A stretch of DNA of 64,000 bases, from assembly GCA_026399075.1 (NCBI GenBank), contig JAPLRR010000026.1, positions 1 through 64,000 on the forward strand. The letters run 5' to 3'. Under the pieces are notes generated by a model. It searched no databases and was not told the origin of the DNA. It was given only the letters and a program-made list of their open reading frames with translations. Positions 16,948-25,104 of this stretch are shown here, piece after piece. The first letter of the stretch is position 1. Each line of letters begins with the position of its first letter. Both the position numbers and the translations under genes were made by a program. Origin of the DNA: Methylococcales bacterium (GTDB lineage Bacteria > Pseudomonadota > Gammaproteobacteria > Methylococcales > Methylomonadaceae).

Positions 16948-17661
16948 ATGGCTGACCGAATTTTAATTGTTGATGACGACTTGGAAATACGTACCCTGCT
17001 CACGCGTTATTTGACCGAACAAGGCTTGACAGTGCGGGCGGTGGAAAATGGCACCGCGCTATGGCGGCTAATTGGCAGGGAAACGTTTGATGTGCTGATA
17101 CTGGATATTATGTTGCCGGGTGACGATGGCTTAAGCTTGTGCGCCAAGCTACGCGCCGACGGCTACTATTTGCCTATCCTGATGCTGACCGCCAAAGGCC
17201 AGGACATAGACCGCATTATTGGCATTGAAGTGGGCGCGGATGATTATTTGTCCAAACCGTTTAACCCGCGTGAATTGTATGCCCGCATCAAAAGCCTATT
17301 GCGCAGGCAAGCGTATTCAAAAATACCAGGTAGCCCAGAAATGTCCGAACACCTAGTCATTGGCGGCTTTCTGCTCGATTGCCAGCAACGCGCCCTAATT
17401 AAAGACGGACAAGCCACCGCCCTGAGCACAGGCGAATTTGCCTTGCTGCATGCCTTGGCCAGCCATCCGCTAAGGCCGCAATCGCGCGAACGTTTGCTGG
17501 AACTTTCGCGCAGCCGTGACAGCGAAGTTTCAGACCGTAGCATTGATGTGCAAATCCGGCGCTTGCGGAAAATTCTCGAAGAAAACCCCGCCGACCCGAA
17601 GCTTATCCAAACGGTGTGGGGCTTGGGTTATGTGTTTGTGCCTACCGGGGAAAAGCGATGA
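16948..17661 (+). CDS. ompR: OmpR-like response regulator
   Basis: This is a DNA-binding response regulator. The receiver has LIVDDD, the phospho-acceptor D53 in LILDIMLPGDDG and the conserved lysine in LSKPFNPREL. The stretches RYLTEQG, LTAKGQDIDRIIGIE and FNPREL match OmpR closely. The C-terminal winged helix ends TVWGLGYVFVP, and DRSIDVQIRRLRKILEENP covers the recognition helix. The 237 residues match OmpR length. The next gene starts within its stop codon (ATGA), so it is coupled to an EnvZ-like kinase. OmpR/EnvZ pairs respond to osmolarity or envelope conditions. No porin gene is nearby. Confidence 0.88.
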   Translation: MADRILIVDDDLEIRTLLTRYLTEQGLTVRAVENGTALWRLIGRETFDVLILDIMLPGDDGLSLCAKLRADGYYLPILMLTAKGQDIDRIIGIEVGADDYLSKPFNPRELYARIKSLLRRQAYSKIPGSPEMSEHLVIGGFLLDCQQRALIKDGQATALSTGEFALLHALASHPLRPQSRERLLELSRSRDSEVSDRSIDVQIRRLRKILEENPADPKLIQTVWGLGYVFVPTGEKR

Positions 17662-18974
17662 AACGCCCACCGAATTCATTGTTCACCAGAAGCGCCCTGC
17701 TGATTGCCGCCTTAATCATCACCTCGCAGCTCATCAGCGCCGCCTTGTTTATGTACTGGGTGCAACGCCCACGCTTATTTATGATGGTAGATTTAGCCGA
17801 AAGCCATTTATATGGTGTACGCACGGCCATCGCTCTAATGCCGGAAGCCCAACGCCGCCTTTATTTGCAACAGATGAGCCAAATTAAGGGCCTGCATATA
17901 CAAGATCATGCGCCCGTATTGGCCGATGGCGACACTAGCGATTCCTTGGTGATCAACAAATTTTTGGAATTGATCGGGCAAAAACTTCCCGCAAATGAAC
18001 GGGTTTTTTATCAGGCCACACCAGACCAAGCCATCTGGGTGCAAATTGATGTCGGCCATAAGCCGTATTGGGTGATGTATTCTATTGCCGCTTTTAGCAC
18101 CGACCTCAGCAAGCATTGGCTGGACTTTGTCAGCGTGATGGTTCTATTGGCAATCCTTGGCGGCTTAATTATCCACCGCACCTTAAATCGCCCTTTGCAA
18201 CAGCTATCAACCGCCGTCAACCAAATCGGCGCAGGGCAGCGCACCGAGCCAATTAAAGAAGAAGGCCCCACAGAAATCGTCGCGTTTATCCGCGCCCTCA
18301 ACCGCATGAATACCGACCTCAAACAAATGGAGGCCGACCGTACCCTGATGTTGGCGGGGATTTCCCACGACTTACGCACACCTATCACCCGCATCCAACT
18401 GGCATTGGAACTGATAGGCGGTGATTTTGATGTGGGCTTAAAAAACCGGGTGCTGGCCAACCTTGCCGAAATAGAGGGCGGCCTTAAACAATGCCTGGAC
18501 TTTGCTTGCGATTCCGCGGACGAACCCCTGCAACTGGCCGACCTGAACGATCTGGCCCGGCAATGTGCCGCCAATTATGCTGAAAATGGCTATCCGGTCG
18601 GCTTGGATTTATGCGAAGAAGCGGAGGCGCTAGTACGCCCGTTCGCCATAGAAAGGCTAGTCAAAAACTTGCTGGACAATGCGATTAAATACGCCAACAA
18701 AGACATCCGCATCGCCACTGCCCGCCAAGGCCAGCAACTTTATCTCAGCGTTTTGGATAGGGGCGCAGGCATAGCCGATGCAGACCTAGACACCCTACGC
18801 CGTCCATTCGCCAGGGCGGAAGTGTCACGCGGCGGTTCGGTAGGCTATGGTTTAGGCTTGGCCATCGTCGATAACATCGTCGAAGCCCACCAAGCCACCA
18901 TTAACTTTATACAACGTGAGGGCGGTGGCTTGGAAGTGCGGGTTACGTTTCCTGGGGTGGATGGGGAGGAGTAG
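17658..18974 (+). CDS. envZ: EnvZ-like sensor histidine kinase
   Basis: The start at 17658 is chosen because it overlaps the ompR stop by 4 nt (ATGA) and gives MKRPPNSLFTRSALL, an EnvZ-like N-terminus. A frame open from 17616 would run into ompR. Membrane helices lie at about 12-34 and 156-172, with a periplasmic loop between. HAMP follows, then the phospho-acceptor H237 in AGISHDLRTPITRI, exactly the EnvZ form. The ATPase domain has the N box (NLLDNAIKYA), G1 (DRGAGI) and GYGLGLAIV. The protein of 438 residues should phosphorylate and dephosphorylate the OmpR-like regulator. The histidine motif and pairing support the call. Confidence 0.87.
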   Translation: MKRPPNSLFTRSALLIAALIITSQLISAALFMYWVQRPRLFMMVDLAESHLYGVRTAIALMPEAQRRLYLQQMSQIKGLHIQDHAPVLADGDTSDSLVINKFLELIGQKLPANERVFYQATPDQAIWVQIDVGHKPYWVMYSIAAFSTDLSKHWLDFVSVMVLLAILGGLIIHRTLNRPLQQLSTAVNQIGAGQRTEPIKEEGPTEIVAFIRALNRMNTDLKQMEADRTLMLAGISHDLRTPITRIQLALELIGGDFDVGLKNRVLANLAEIEGGLKQCLDFACDSADEPLQLADLNDLARQCAANYAENGYPVGLDLCEEAEALVRPFAIERLVKNLLDNAIKYANKDIRIATARQGQQLYLSVLDRGAGIADADLDTLRRPFARAEVSRGGSVGYGLGLAIVDNIVEAHQATINFIQREGGGLEVRVTFPGVDGEE

Positions 18975-19105
18975 ATTTAACATGGACATAAAATTACATA
19001 GTTTGGGTGGGGGCGGCAACATTGACTCCCACGGACTACCCAAGCGGAAAACTCCAAAATCTATAAAATAGGAACATTACCGCATCCCAACTTAGGAGAC
19101 ATCAA

Positions 19106-19420
19106 ATGCGTTATCCTGTAATTATTGAAAAATCAGGCGAATCTAGTTTTTTTGTCAGTTTCCCCGATATTCCAGAAGCTTTAACACAAGGCGAAACCTT
19201 AGAAGAAGCGTTAGCAATGGGAAAGGATGCCTTAGAAACAGCGCTAGAATTTTATTTTGAAGATGAACGTACAGTGCCATTGCCATCCAAACCAAAACAC
19301 GACCAGCTTGTAGTCGAGTTAAGCCCATCACTTTGGGCTAAGGTTCTTTTACTAAATGAAATGGTTTTGCAAACTATGCGTCCAGCTGATCTTACGCGTA
19401 AATTATCTGTTCGCCCGTAG
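19106..19420 (+). CDS. HicB-family antitoxin, without an adjacent HicA
   Basis: The N-terminal half has the partial RNase H fold of HicB: MRYPVIIEKSGESSFFVSFP, then DIPEALTQGETLEEALAMGK and DALETALEFYFED. The C-terminal part (SPSLWAKVLLLNEMVLQTM) could be a short DNA-binding or dimerisation end. AGGAGAC at 19096-19102 is a good ribosome site. HicB proteins neutralise a small double-stranded-RNA-binding-type toxin HicA. I looked for HicA on both strands within 130 bp upstream and 170 bp downstream and found none, so this is an orphan or has another partner. Confidence 0.8.
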   Translation: MRYPVIIEKSGESSFFVSFPDIPEALTQGETLEEALAMGKDALETALEFYFEDERTVPLPSKPKHDQLVVELSPSLWAKVLLLNEMVLQTMRPADLTRKLSVRP

Positions 19421-19558
19421 GAAATCACCAGACTGATGAACCTTAAACACGCAACAAAAATAGATACTATTTCCAGTGCCTTTAATGCAATGGGTAAAAC
19501 GCTGGCGTTGTTGTGGCAAGTAACCACGCATGAAATATATCTCGTTCCCAAGATTTTT

Positions 19559-19587
19559 GTCGGATTAGGCGGTAGCCCTAACCCGAC
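19559..19587. repeat. REP-like palindrome GTCGGATTAGG / CCTAACCCGAC
   Basis: An 11-bp stem with one mismatch encloses a 7-nt loop. It is preceded by CTCGTTCCCA, a sequence often linked to such palindromes. It sits 4 bases beyond the stop of the convergent XRE gene and could help to end that transcript. Confidence 0.6.
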
Positions 19588-19591
19588 ATGG

Positions 19592-19990
19592 CTATCCGGC
19601 TTCTCTTTTCATCAAAGCAATAATTTCTTTTAAATAAGCAATTTCTTGAGTCTGTTGTTCAATGATGAGTTTTTGGTTTTCAAGTACAAATTGTAGTTGT
19701 AATGATTCACTTGAATCCGGGGTAATGGTGCAATGATTATGTGTTCCTATACTACCTGTGTTTTGCGAATCCAAAATATTAAAAACGTTTTTCTCGTTTA
19801 GATCGATTAACTCTGATAATTCCATATCAAATAGTTGAGAAATTTGCACCAGTCTGGATAAATTAACATCAGTCGCACCGCGTTCAATATCCCCATAACC
19901 ATTTGTAGACATGCCTAATTGATGTGCTACTTCCTCCAAAGTCAAACCTTTGGCTTTTCTGATAATGCGGATTTTTTCGTGTACTGACAT
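19592..19990 (-). CDS. XRE-family transcriptional regulator with C-terminal coiled coil
   Basis: The helix-turn-helix of the Cro/C1 type covers about residues 5-62: IRIIRKAKGLTLEEVAHQLG, then STNGYGDIERGATDVNLSRL and VQISQLFD. A linker of ~30 residues rich in S, T and N is followed by a heptad helix (LQLQFVLENQKLIIEQQTQE, then IAYLKEIIALMKR) that should dimerise the protein. It is a stand-alone regulator of 132 residues. It is divergent from the PEP-CTERM protein gene at 20173, so that gene is a possible target, but no operator was identified. GGAGTTTG on the minus strand (about 19995-20002) is the likely ribosome site. Confidence 0.82.
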   Translation of the reverse strand: MSVHEKIRIIRKAKGLTLEEVAHQLGMSTNGYGDIERGATDVNLSRLVQISQLFDMELSELIDLNEKNVFNILDSQNTGSIGTHNHCTITPDSSESLQLQFVLENQKLIIEQQTQEIAYLKEIIALMKREAG

Positions 19991-20172
19991 ACCTACAAAC
20001 TCCTACCGATAAAAAAACAAGTGCTGCCTGATGGTAAAAACAACATAACTACTTTAGCATCACATTAAACCCGTTATCAAGTATGTAAATAATGAGGCCA
20101 AGAACAACTTGGGAGATATTTTTGAGTACCCAAAGTTTTTTCCAAAATATATCAATTTTGATGAGGTGAAAT

Positions 20173-21024
20173 ATGAAAAGAATTATTACTGCGCACCTAA
20201 AAAGGTGTTTACATGTTATAGCTGAGTACCTGTGTTCATTCCCTCTAGCTTTTAAGCACCGTGGAGATATGTTCACGAAACCGAAATTTATAGCTGTTAG
20301 CTTGGTTTTTGTTGCTTCGTTTCTAACCACTAGTGTCGGTTATGCTATAACAATATATGATCTTAAAAACGACTTTAGCATTGCTTCAAATCCAAATAGT
20401 CAGTGGTCTTACGTTTGGAATTCCACTGTTATCACACGATCAGACTCTTATCAATCTCTTTGGAGGGAATGGGGATATACTGTGCCACATGACGGTTCAA
20501 TCATGCAATGGAACTGGACTACACCGGGCACACCATTGTCAGGTTGGCACGATTATCAAGGCGGAGATATTGCTATCCACACGCTGTCTGTTCCTTATGG
20601 CGGTGGAAGTACTAATGTTGGATTTTCTTGGACTAGCCTAAACGACGGTTACATCTCTATTAGTGGCATGGCATGGGATGCTGCATTTAGCTCTGGAAGA
20701 AATGCAAATTGGACTCTCTCAGTCGGGGGAGCTTTAGTTGCGCAACATACTGGGGTATATGGGTTATACCGCAATGATTTGGGTGCGCAATTTGATAATA
20801 ATTTACTTAGTGGCGCAAGTTTGACTTCGCTTCCAATCTTAGCTGGAGAAAAAGTTACTTTCCTGACACAGACGACTTCCTCCTATGGACATTTCATGGG
20901 GGTTGATATGTCAGTTACTTTTTCTTCTAGCCCACTTAATGGCGTGCCAGAACCCTCTAGTTTTACCATTTCCTCTTTAGGAATAATGCTTCTTCTCAAG
21001 AGAAAGCTCCATAGGTTTCGGTGA
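20173..21024 (+). CDS. PEP-CTERM exported protein
   Basis: The C-terminus (VPEPSS, then a hydrophobic stretch FTISSLGIMLLL and the basic end KRKLHRFR) is a PEP-CTERM sorting signal, processed by an exosortase during export to the surface or matrix. The body (about residues 60-250) is rich in W, S, G and N and looks beta-structured with no known domain. Two starts are possible. ATG 20173 has GAGG seven bases upstream but puts 32 extra residues before the signal. ATG 20269 gives a textbook signal peptide (MFTKPKFIAVSLVFVASFLT...) but its GGAG is only 2 nt away. I list the longer form. No exosortase gene is in the window. Confidence 0.8.
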   Translation: MKRIITAHLKRCLHVIAEYLCSFPLAFKHRGDMFTKPKFIAVSLVFVASFLTTSVGYAITIYDLKNDFSIASNPNSQWSYVWNSTVITRSDSYQSLWREWGYTVPHDGSIMQWNWTTPGTPLSGWHDYQGGDIAIHTLSVPYGGGSTNVGFSWTSLNDGYISISGMAWDAAFSSGRNANWTLSVGGALVAQHTGVYGLYRNDLGAQFDNNLLSGASLTSLPILAGEKVTFLTQTTSSYGHFMGVDMSVTFSSSPLNGVPEPSSFTISSLGIMLLLKRKLHRFR

Positions 21025-21355
21025 AAATACCCTGAGCGGGAGGCTAGCAATAACCTGCCCCTAAACAGGCCATAAAAAAGCACTTAGAATGCGGTGAGTA
21101 ACGAACCGCATCAACTGCGTATACGGTTCACTATGTTCACCACCACCTACGTGCTAAAGACTAAGCCGGTGCGCATCGCGCACCTATAACCTTCGATATG
21201 TAAGGGTTTAATTTATGCTGCAATTTACGATGGCTTGCTCTTGTTTTCCACCTGCGGTTCAATGGGTTTCCTGTCCACAGTTAATGGTGCGCGATGCACA
21301 TAACGTGAATTAATGGGAGCAGTCTAGTTGAAAAAATGATTTTAGGAGACTAACC
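21025..21355. other. Intergenic region after the PEP-CTERM gene
   Basis: These 331 bp contain no gene I can support. GGTGCGCATCGCGCACC (21171-21187) is a short perfect palindrome, and TGGTGCGCGATGCACAT near 21288 resembles it. Both could be regulator sites or repeat debris. Confidence 0.3.
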
Positions 21356-21574
21356 ATGCAAGTACAAAACGTAAACACAGCACAAAGCTTATATGCGCTT
21401 TACGAAACATTATCAAATGAAACCCAGCAGCAATTTTTGCAGGAGCTGATGCAAAAACAAGCGGATAAATTGGAAACACTTGCCTTATATATCGCTTGTC
21501 AGGAAGCGAAAGGTGAAAACGAATTTTTAAGCGATGATGAAGCAACTGAGTTTATTAACAGCTTGCCACAATGA
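21356..21574 (+). CDS. Small antitoxin-like protein
   Basis: This 72-residue protein has no recognised domain. It is helical and acidic (LYETLSNETQQQFLQELMQK, then ACQEAKGENEFLSDDEATEF), as are many antitoxins that lack a DNA-binding domain. AGGAGAC at 21344-21350 is a good ribosome site. Its stop codon overlaps, in the ATGA arrangement, the start of a RelE/ParE-like toxin frame that is broken by a single extra base. The position and coupling make it the antitoxin of that pair. Confidence 0.7.
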   Translation: MQVQNVNTAQSLYALYETLSNETQQQFLQELMQKQADKLETLALYIACQEAKGENEFLSDDEATEFINSLPQ

Positions 21575-21814
21575 AAATAAAAATCATGCAAACGCTTTGT
21601 TAAAGCCACACAAAATATAGCCGACCAACGCATTTTGGAAAAAATACGAAAAATAATGGTTGAAGCACAAGCCGTTGATTCGGTTTATGAGTTATCACAT
21701 ATTACAGCGTTATCAGGATACCCTTGTTTTTACCGTATCAAATTCGATTACCGTTACCGCATGGGGCTTTATTCAGACGGTGAACACTTAGAATATTTAA
21801 AAAAGTTTCCTTAA
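21571..21814 (+). pseudogene. RelE/ParE-like toxin, frameshifted
   Basis: The ATG overlaps the antitoxin stop. The frame reads MKIKIMQTLC and then stops. Removing one base (most simply C21589) gives MKIKIMKRFVKATQNIADQR, which runs on through a normal toxin sequence (SGYPCFYRIKFDYRYRMGLY) to the stop at 21812-21814, about 80 residues in all. The pattern KFDYRYRMGLY is typical of the RelE/ParE fold. The rest of the gene shows no other damage, so the break is recent or a sequencing error. Confidence 0.75.
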
Positions 21815-21822
21815 TCCCATAG

Positions 21823-21990
21823 ACCTTACCCACCCAAGATAAAACCTTACAACAGCTAGCGGCAGCCGTGCTGGCTCAAGCCAAGTTGCAAATTGAACGT
21901 ATGATTTTAGGGGTAACCCATGACGTAAAAAAACAAGCCATTGTTGAAATAGAAGAAATTGACAAGCCCATCACGATTTCATGCAGTTAA
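21823..21990 (+). pseudogene. Decayed coding fragment of unknown origin
   Basis: A frame open from 21823 to the stop at 21988-21990 reads DKTLQQLAAAVLAQAKLQIE, followed by RMILGVTHDVKKQAIVEIEE. The wording looks protein-like, but there is no good start codon and no recognised domain. It lies directly after the broken toxin, so it may be the tail of a neighbouring lost gene. Confidence 0.25.
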
Positions 21991-22068
21991 TCAAGAAAAA
22001 CGCTGATAAGCCGTTCCGCTGGTTGCCTTAATGATGCCGGTGCCACATGTAAATCCTGCTAAAGGCAA

Positions 22069-22518
22069 TCATTGCTCGCCCTGACTGAGGTTGTTCTGCT
22101 GGCCAATCGCTTCGGTTAAGTTATACCCTTCGTCATTGTATAAATCGCCCGTAAAAAATAAGCGCATATCGATAATCCACGCAATCTTTTTCTGCTGGTT
22201 GCTTGCTATGATGATGGTTGAAAGCTTAGGGTTGTTGTCAACGACCTGTTCCACAATGGTTGTCGGGTTAGTCGGATCTTCTTTTAGCGCACCGGACACA
22301 ATACGCTGGGCAGAGGCCATGGTCAGTACGGGATGGGCTATCGGTAGACCGGTATTTTTTTCATCTTCCAGCGACTGCGCGTCGAAATAACCTATGTCAT
22401 AGACAATCTTAAAGGTCAGGACAATCAAAATCGCACCCCCAAAAACTGAGAGCCCGATTTTTAACCGCCTTCTAACGCGGGGATTTTTTAATCTTTTTAT
22501 AATAACGTTGATTTTCAT
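22069..22518 (-). CDS. Single-pass membrane protein of unknown function
   Basis: I do not recognise this 149-residue protein. The N-terminus is basic (RLKNPRVRRRLKIGLSV) and is followed by a membrane helix (GGAILIVLTFKIVYDIGYF). The periplasmic part is polar, with STIIIASNQQKKIAWIIDMR as its most distinctive stretch and a glutamine-rich end. I prefer the ATG at 22518 to the upstream one at 22602 because it gives a normal membrane anchor. No strong ribosome site supports either. It stands alone between decayed genes and the MOSC gene. Confidence 0.6.
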   Translation of the reverse strand: MKINVIIKRLKNPRVRRRLKIGLSVFGGAILIVLTFKIVYDIGYFDAQSLEDEKNTGLPIAHPVLTMASAQRIVSGALKEDPTNPTTIVEQVVDNNPKLSTIIIASNQQKKIAWIIDMRLFFTGDLYNDEGYNLTEAIGQQNNLSQGEQ

Positions 22519-22703
22519 GTTGCCATTATCGCATGACCGACTGGATTTCACATAGGGTCTGTTGGGCGCAATGGTGATTTTTGCTGGGCATTTGCCAAAC
22601 ACTGTATTGCCAGTTACGTTTGATTGGCAAAAGTAGGATGGAAATAATCCCGGTTACCTGCGTTAAAATACAAGATTCCTAACAATCTTAAAGGCTATTC
22701 CTA

Positions 22704-23531
22704 ATGACCTCTCCTGTATTGGGCGCAATCACGGTCTATCCCGTAAAATCATTGGCCGGCATTAACGTCAGCTGTTGGCCGGTCACTAAAACAGGTTTGC
22801 AGTACGATAGAAAATGGATGCTGGTAGATGGTGACGGCCAGTTTTTAAGCCAGCGGCAACTGCCAAAAATGGCCTTGATTAAAACCGCGCTGACCGACAC
22901 GCATTTAGTGCTTGCTGCGCCAGCGATGCCCGATTTGTTGGTGCCATTGGTTCCGCCAGCAGCCAGTGATTTGATTAGCTGCACAATATGGCACGACCAA
23001 TGTGGTGCGCTGGGTGTTTCTATTGAGGCTGACCAGTGGCTAGGGCAATTTTTACAGCACGATTGCCGTTTGGTTTATCAGGCCGATGACAATAACCGCA
23101 AAGTTGACCCGCTTTATAGCGTGGATGCTGACCGTACGGCCTTTTCTGATGGCTTCCCTTTTTTGCTGATAGCCGACAATTCTTTGGCGCTATTAAACCA
23201 ACAGATGCAGCTTAATTTGTCTATGGCGCGTTTTAGGCCAAATCTTGTCGTTTCGGGCTGTCCTGCTTACGCCGAAGACAGCTGGCGCGAAATCAACATT
23301 GGGGCTATCGGTTTCCGGCTACCAAAGCCGTGCTCGCGTTGCGCTATCCCTACGCTAGACCCTGAAACGGCTCTAGGGGGCAAAGAGCCGCTGGCGACAC
23401 TGAACCGGACAAGAAAATGGCAAAATAGTGTGTATTTTGGCCAGAATGCTTTGCATAACCAAACCGGCGTGTTATCGGTCGGGGATGTGGTGGAAGTAAC
23501 GGTTATCGGGGAAAATCAACCACCGATTTAG
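22704..23531 (+). CDS. MOSC domain protein (YcbX-like)
   Basis: The N-terminal beta-barrel (ITVYPVKSLAGINV and GLQYDRKWMLVDGDGQFLSQ) and the C-terminal MOSC domain are both present. The conserved cysteine lies in KPCSRCAIPTLDPETALG, and RFRPNLVVSG is another family signature. MOSC proteins carry molybdenum cofactor or handle sulfur, and YcbX-type proteins reduce N-hydroxylated compounds with an electron-donor partner. Unlike YcbX, this protein has no C-terminal ferredoxin domain (275 residues against ~370), so it would need a separate donor. It is followed by a candidate sigma54-dependent small RNA. Confidence 0.85.
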   Translation: MTSPVLGAITVYPVKSLAGINVSCWPVTKTGLQYDRKWMLVDGDGQFLSQRQLPKMALIKTALTDTHLVLAAPAMPDLLVPLVPPAASDLISCTIWHDQCGALGVSIEADQWLGQFLQHDCRLVYQADDNNRKVDPLYSVDADRTAFSDGFPFLLIADNSLALLNQQMQLNLSMARFRPNLVVSGCPAYAEDSWREINIGAIGFRLPKPCSRCAIPTLDPETALGGKEPLATLNRTRKWQNSVYFGQNALHNQTGVLSVGDVVEVTVIGENQPPI

Positions 23532-23546
23532 CTAAGCGCTTATTCC

Positions 23547-23600
23547 CTAAGCACTTAACCCCGCACCAACTTGGTAAATAATTGGCGTATTAAGTGCTTT
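23547..23600 (+). promoter_or_regulatory. Possible activator site upstream of the small RNA
   Basis: GCACC-N5-GGT at 23563-23575 matches most of an NtrC half-palindrome (GCACC-N5-GGTGC) and lies ~140 bp before the predicted start. It is flanked by an inverted pair, TAAGCACTTAA (23547-23557) and TTAAGTGCTTTA (23589-23600). No TGT-N10-ACA NifA site was found here. Confidence 0.4.
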
Positions 23601-23682
23601 ACAACAGGGCAAAAAATCGCATCGTCAATAAAAAAATCGATCAAACTGGGCTATAACCCTTATCTGGCGGGCTTTTCGTATA

Positions 23683-23699
23683 TTGGCACGGCATCTGCT
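23683..23699 (+). promoter_or_regulatory. Sigma54 -24/-12 promoter of candidate small RNA
   Basis: TTGGCACGGCATCTGCT fits YTGGCACGrNNNTTGCW with one mismatch in the -12 element. GG (23685-23686) and GC (23697-23698) are exactly ten bases apart. The predicted start is near 23710. Confidence 0.7.
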
Positions 23700-23709
23700 T
23701 GCTATATTA

Positions 23710-23769
23710 CAAACGCTTGTTCTCTCCTGTGTTATCACTCAAAGGCACTGACTTCAGTGCCTTTTTTTT
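23710..23769 (+). ncRNA. Candidate sigma54-dependent small RNA A
   Basis: The predicted transcript of ~60 nt runs from the sigma54 promoter to a perfect terminator: AAAGGCACTGA, a CT loop, TCAGTGCCTTT (23741-23764), then T residues to 23769. Its 5' half is unstructured and holds TTGTTCTCTCCTGTG, complementary to an AGGAG-type ribosome site. CTCTCCTGTG recurs exactly in the second candidate upstream of nafY, which also has a sigma54 promoter and T8 terminator. There is no open reading frame. The downstream gene, rmuC, is convergent, so this is not an mRNA leader. Confidence 0.6.
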
Positions 23770-23775
23770 GCCCTT

Positions 23776-25104
23776 TTATTCAAGCGGATCATGGTCGCTG
23801 ATACCGGCTTGTTCAGCCAAACTTTTGGGGATGGTTTTTTTAACTTTAACCCCTAGCTCAACAAAACTGTTGGCTTGGCGGATCAAGTTGCCTTGGCCTA
23901 GGGTGAGTTTGTTCATCACGCCGTCATAGGTACTATGGACGGTGCTTAGTTGCTTACCGAGTTTTTCTAGCTCTTCGACAAAACCGCGTAGCTTGTCGTA
24001 AACCACGCTGGCTTTTTCGGCGATGGCTTTGGCGTTTTCGTTTTGGCGCTCGTAGCGCCAGATATTTTCTATGGTGCGTAGCGTGGCAAGTAATGTGGTG
24101 GGGGTCACGACAATGATATGGTGCTCAAAAGCGTCGGTAAACAAGCGCTCATCCGCCTGAAAGGCTGCGATAAACGCCGATTCTATGGGGATGAACAACA
24201 AAACAAAATCAATGGTGCGCAAGCCTTTGAGGTTGGGGTAGTCTTTGCCGCTTAAGGTTTTAATGTGGCTACGCACGGCTTCGGTGTGTTGCTTTAGGGA
24301 AAGCGCCCGTTCCTTGTCATCATCACTCGCACAATAGTGTTCGTAGGCGACCAAGGACACTTTGGAATCGATGATGATGTCTTTGTTTTCTGGCAAACGG
24401 ACGATCACATCGGGCTTGAACAGTTTGTTGTCCGCATCCCTAAATGCCCCTTGGGTTTCGTATTCTATGCCTTTGCGCAAGCCCGATTTTTCCAGCACGG
24501 TTTCTAAGATCATCTCGCCCCAGTTGCCTTGGGTTTTTTTGTCGCCTTTCAGGGCACGGGTCAGGTTTAGGGCTTCTTCGTTCATTTTTGCCGTATCGCG
24601 CCTGAGCGAAATAATTTCTTCGCGCAGTGAGATGCGGTCTTTGTTCTCATTGTCGTAAACGGTTTCCACACGGCGCTTGAATTCACCCAGTTGTTCGCGC
24701 AAAGGGCTTACGATATGGTCTAGGCTGGTTTTATTGTGCTCAACAAATTGCTGGTTGCGCTCTTCAAAAATCTTGCTGGCCAGGTTTTCAAATTGCTGGC
24801 TTAGGCGGGTTTCGGCATCTTGCAATAAGCTGAGTTTTTCTTCAGTGTTTTTGGCTTGTTCACTTAGCCGGGTTTGTAACTCAACATTATGGGTTTTCGT
24901 TTCATGATAGTGTTGTTGCAACTGCTTGAATTCTGCTGCTAACTGCTGTTGGGCCTGTAACCTTTCGGTGGCAATGACAAGTTTAGTGCTTAATTGGCTC
25001 AATTGTGCCTTATCTTTTTGGGCAAGTAGGCGCGTGATTAACGCGCCTACCACTAACCCAATTAACCCCCAAACCCAAGGTGGCAAGTGGATAACTGCAT
25101 CCAT
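23776..25104 (-). CDS. rmuC: DNA recombination protein RmuC
   Basis: RmuC limits recombination at inverted repeats and has a restriction-endonuclease-like core. The 442-residue protein has an N-terminal membrane helix (VWGLIGLVVGALITRLLA), a long coiled coil (about 30-190) and the nuclease-like domain with GNWGEMILETVLEKSGL, KPDVIVRLP and IIDSKVSLVAYE. FVLLFIPIESAFIAAF is a family hallmark. Its start overlaps the hemL stop by one base (TAATG), so both are translated from one message. The end is convergent with the small RNA at 23710-23769. Confidence 0.92.
   Translation of the reverse strand: MDAVIHLPPWVWGLIGLVVGALITRLLAQKDKAQLSQLSTKLVIATERLQAQQQLAAEFKQLQQHYHETKTHNVELQTRLSEQAKNTEEKLSLLQDAETRLSQQFENLASKIFEERNQQFVEHNKTSLDHIVSPLREQLGEFKRRVETVYDNENKDRISLREEIISLRRDTAKMNEEALNLTRALKGDKKTQGNWGEMILETVLEKSGLRKGIEYETQGAFRDADNKLFKPDVIVRLPENKDIIIDSKVSLVAYEHYCASDDDKERALSLKQHTEAVRSHIKTLSGKDYPNLKGLRTIDFVLLFIPIESAFIAAFQADERLFTDAFEHHIIVVTPTTLLATLRTIENIWRYERQNENAKAIAEKASVVYDKLRGFVEELEKLGKQLSTVHSTYDGVMNKLTLGQGNLIRQANSFVELGVKVKKTIPKSLAEQAGISDHDPLE

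Noticed and set aside
23531-23680. NifA site upstream of small RNA A
   Set aside because: No TGT-N10-ACA was found; only an NtrC-like box and an inverted pair are present.
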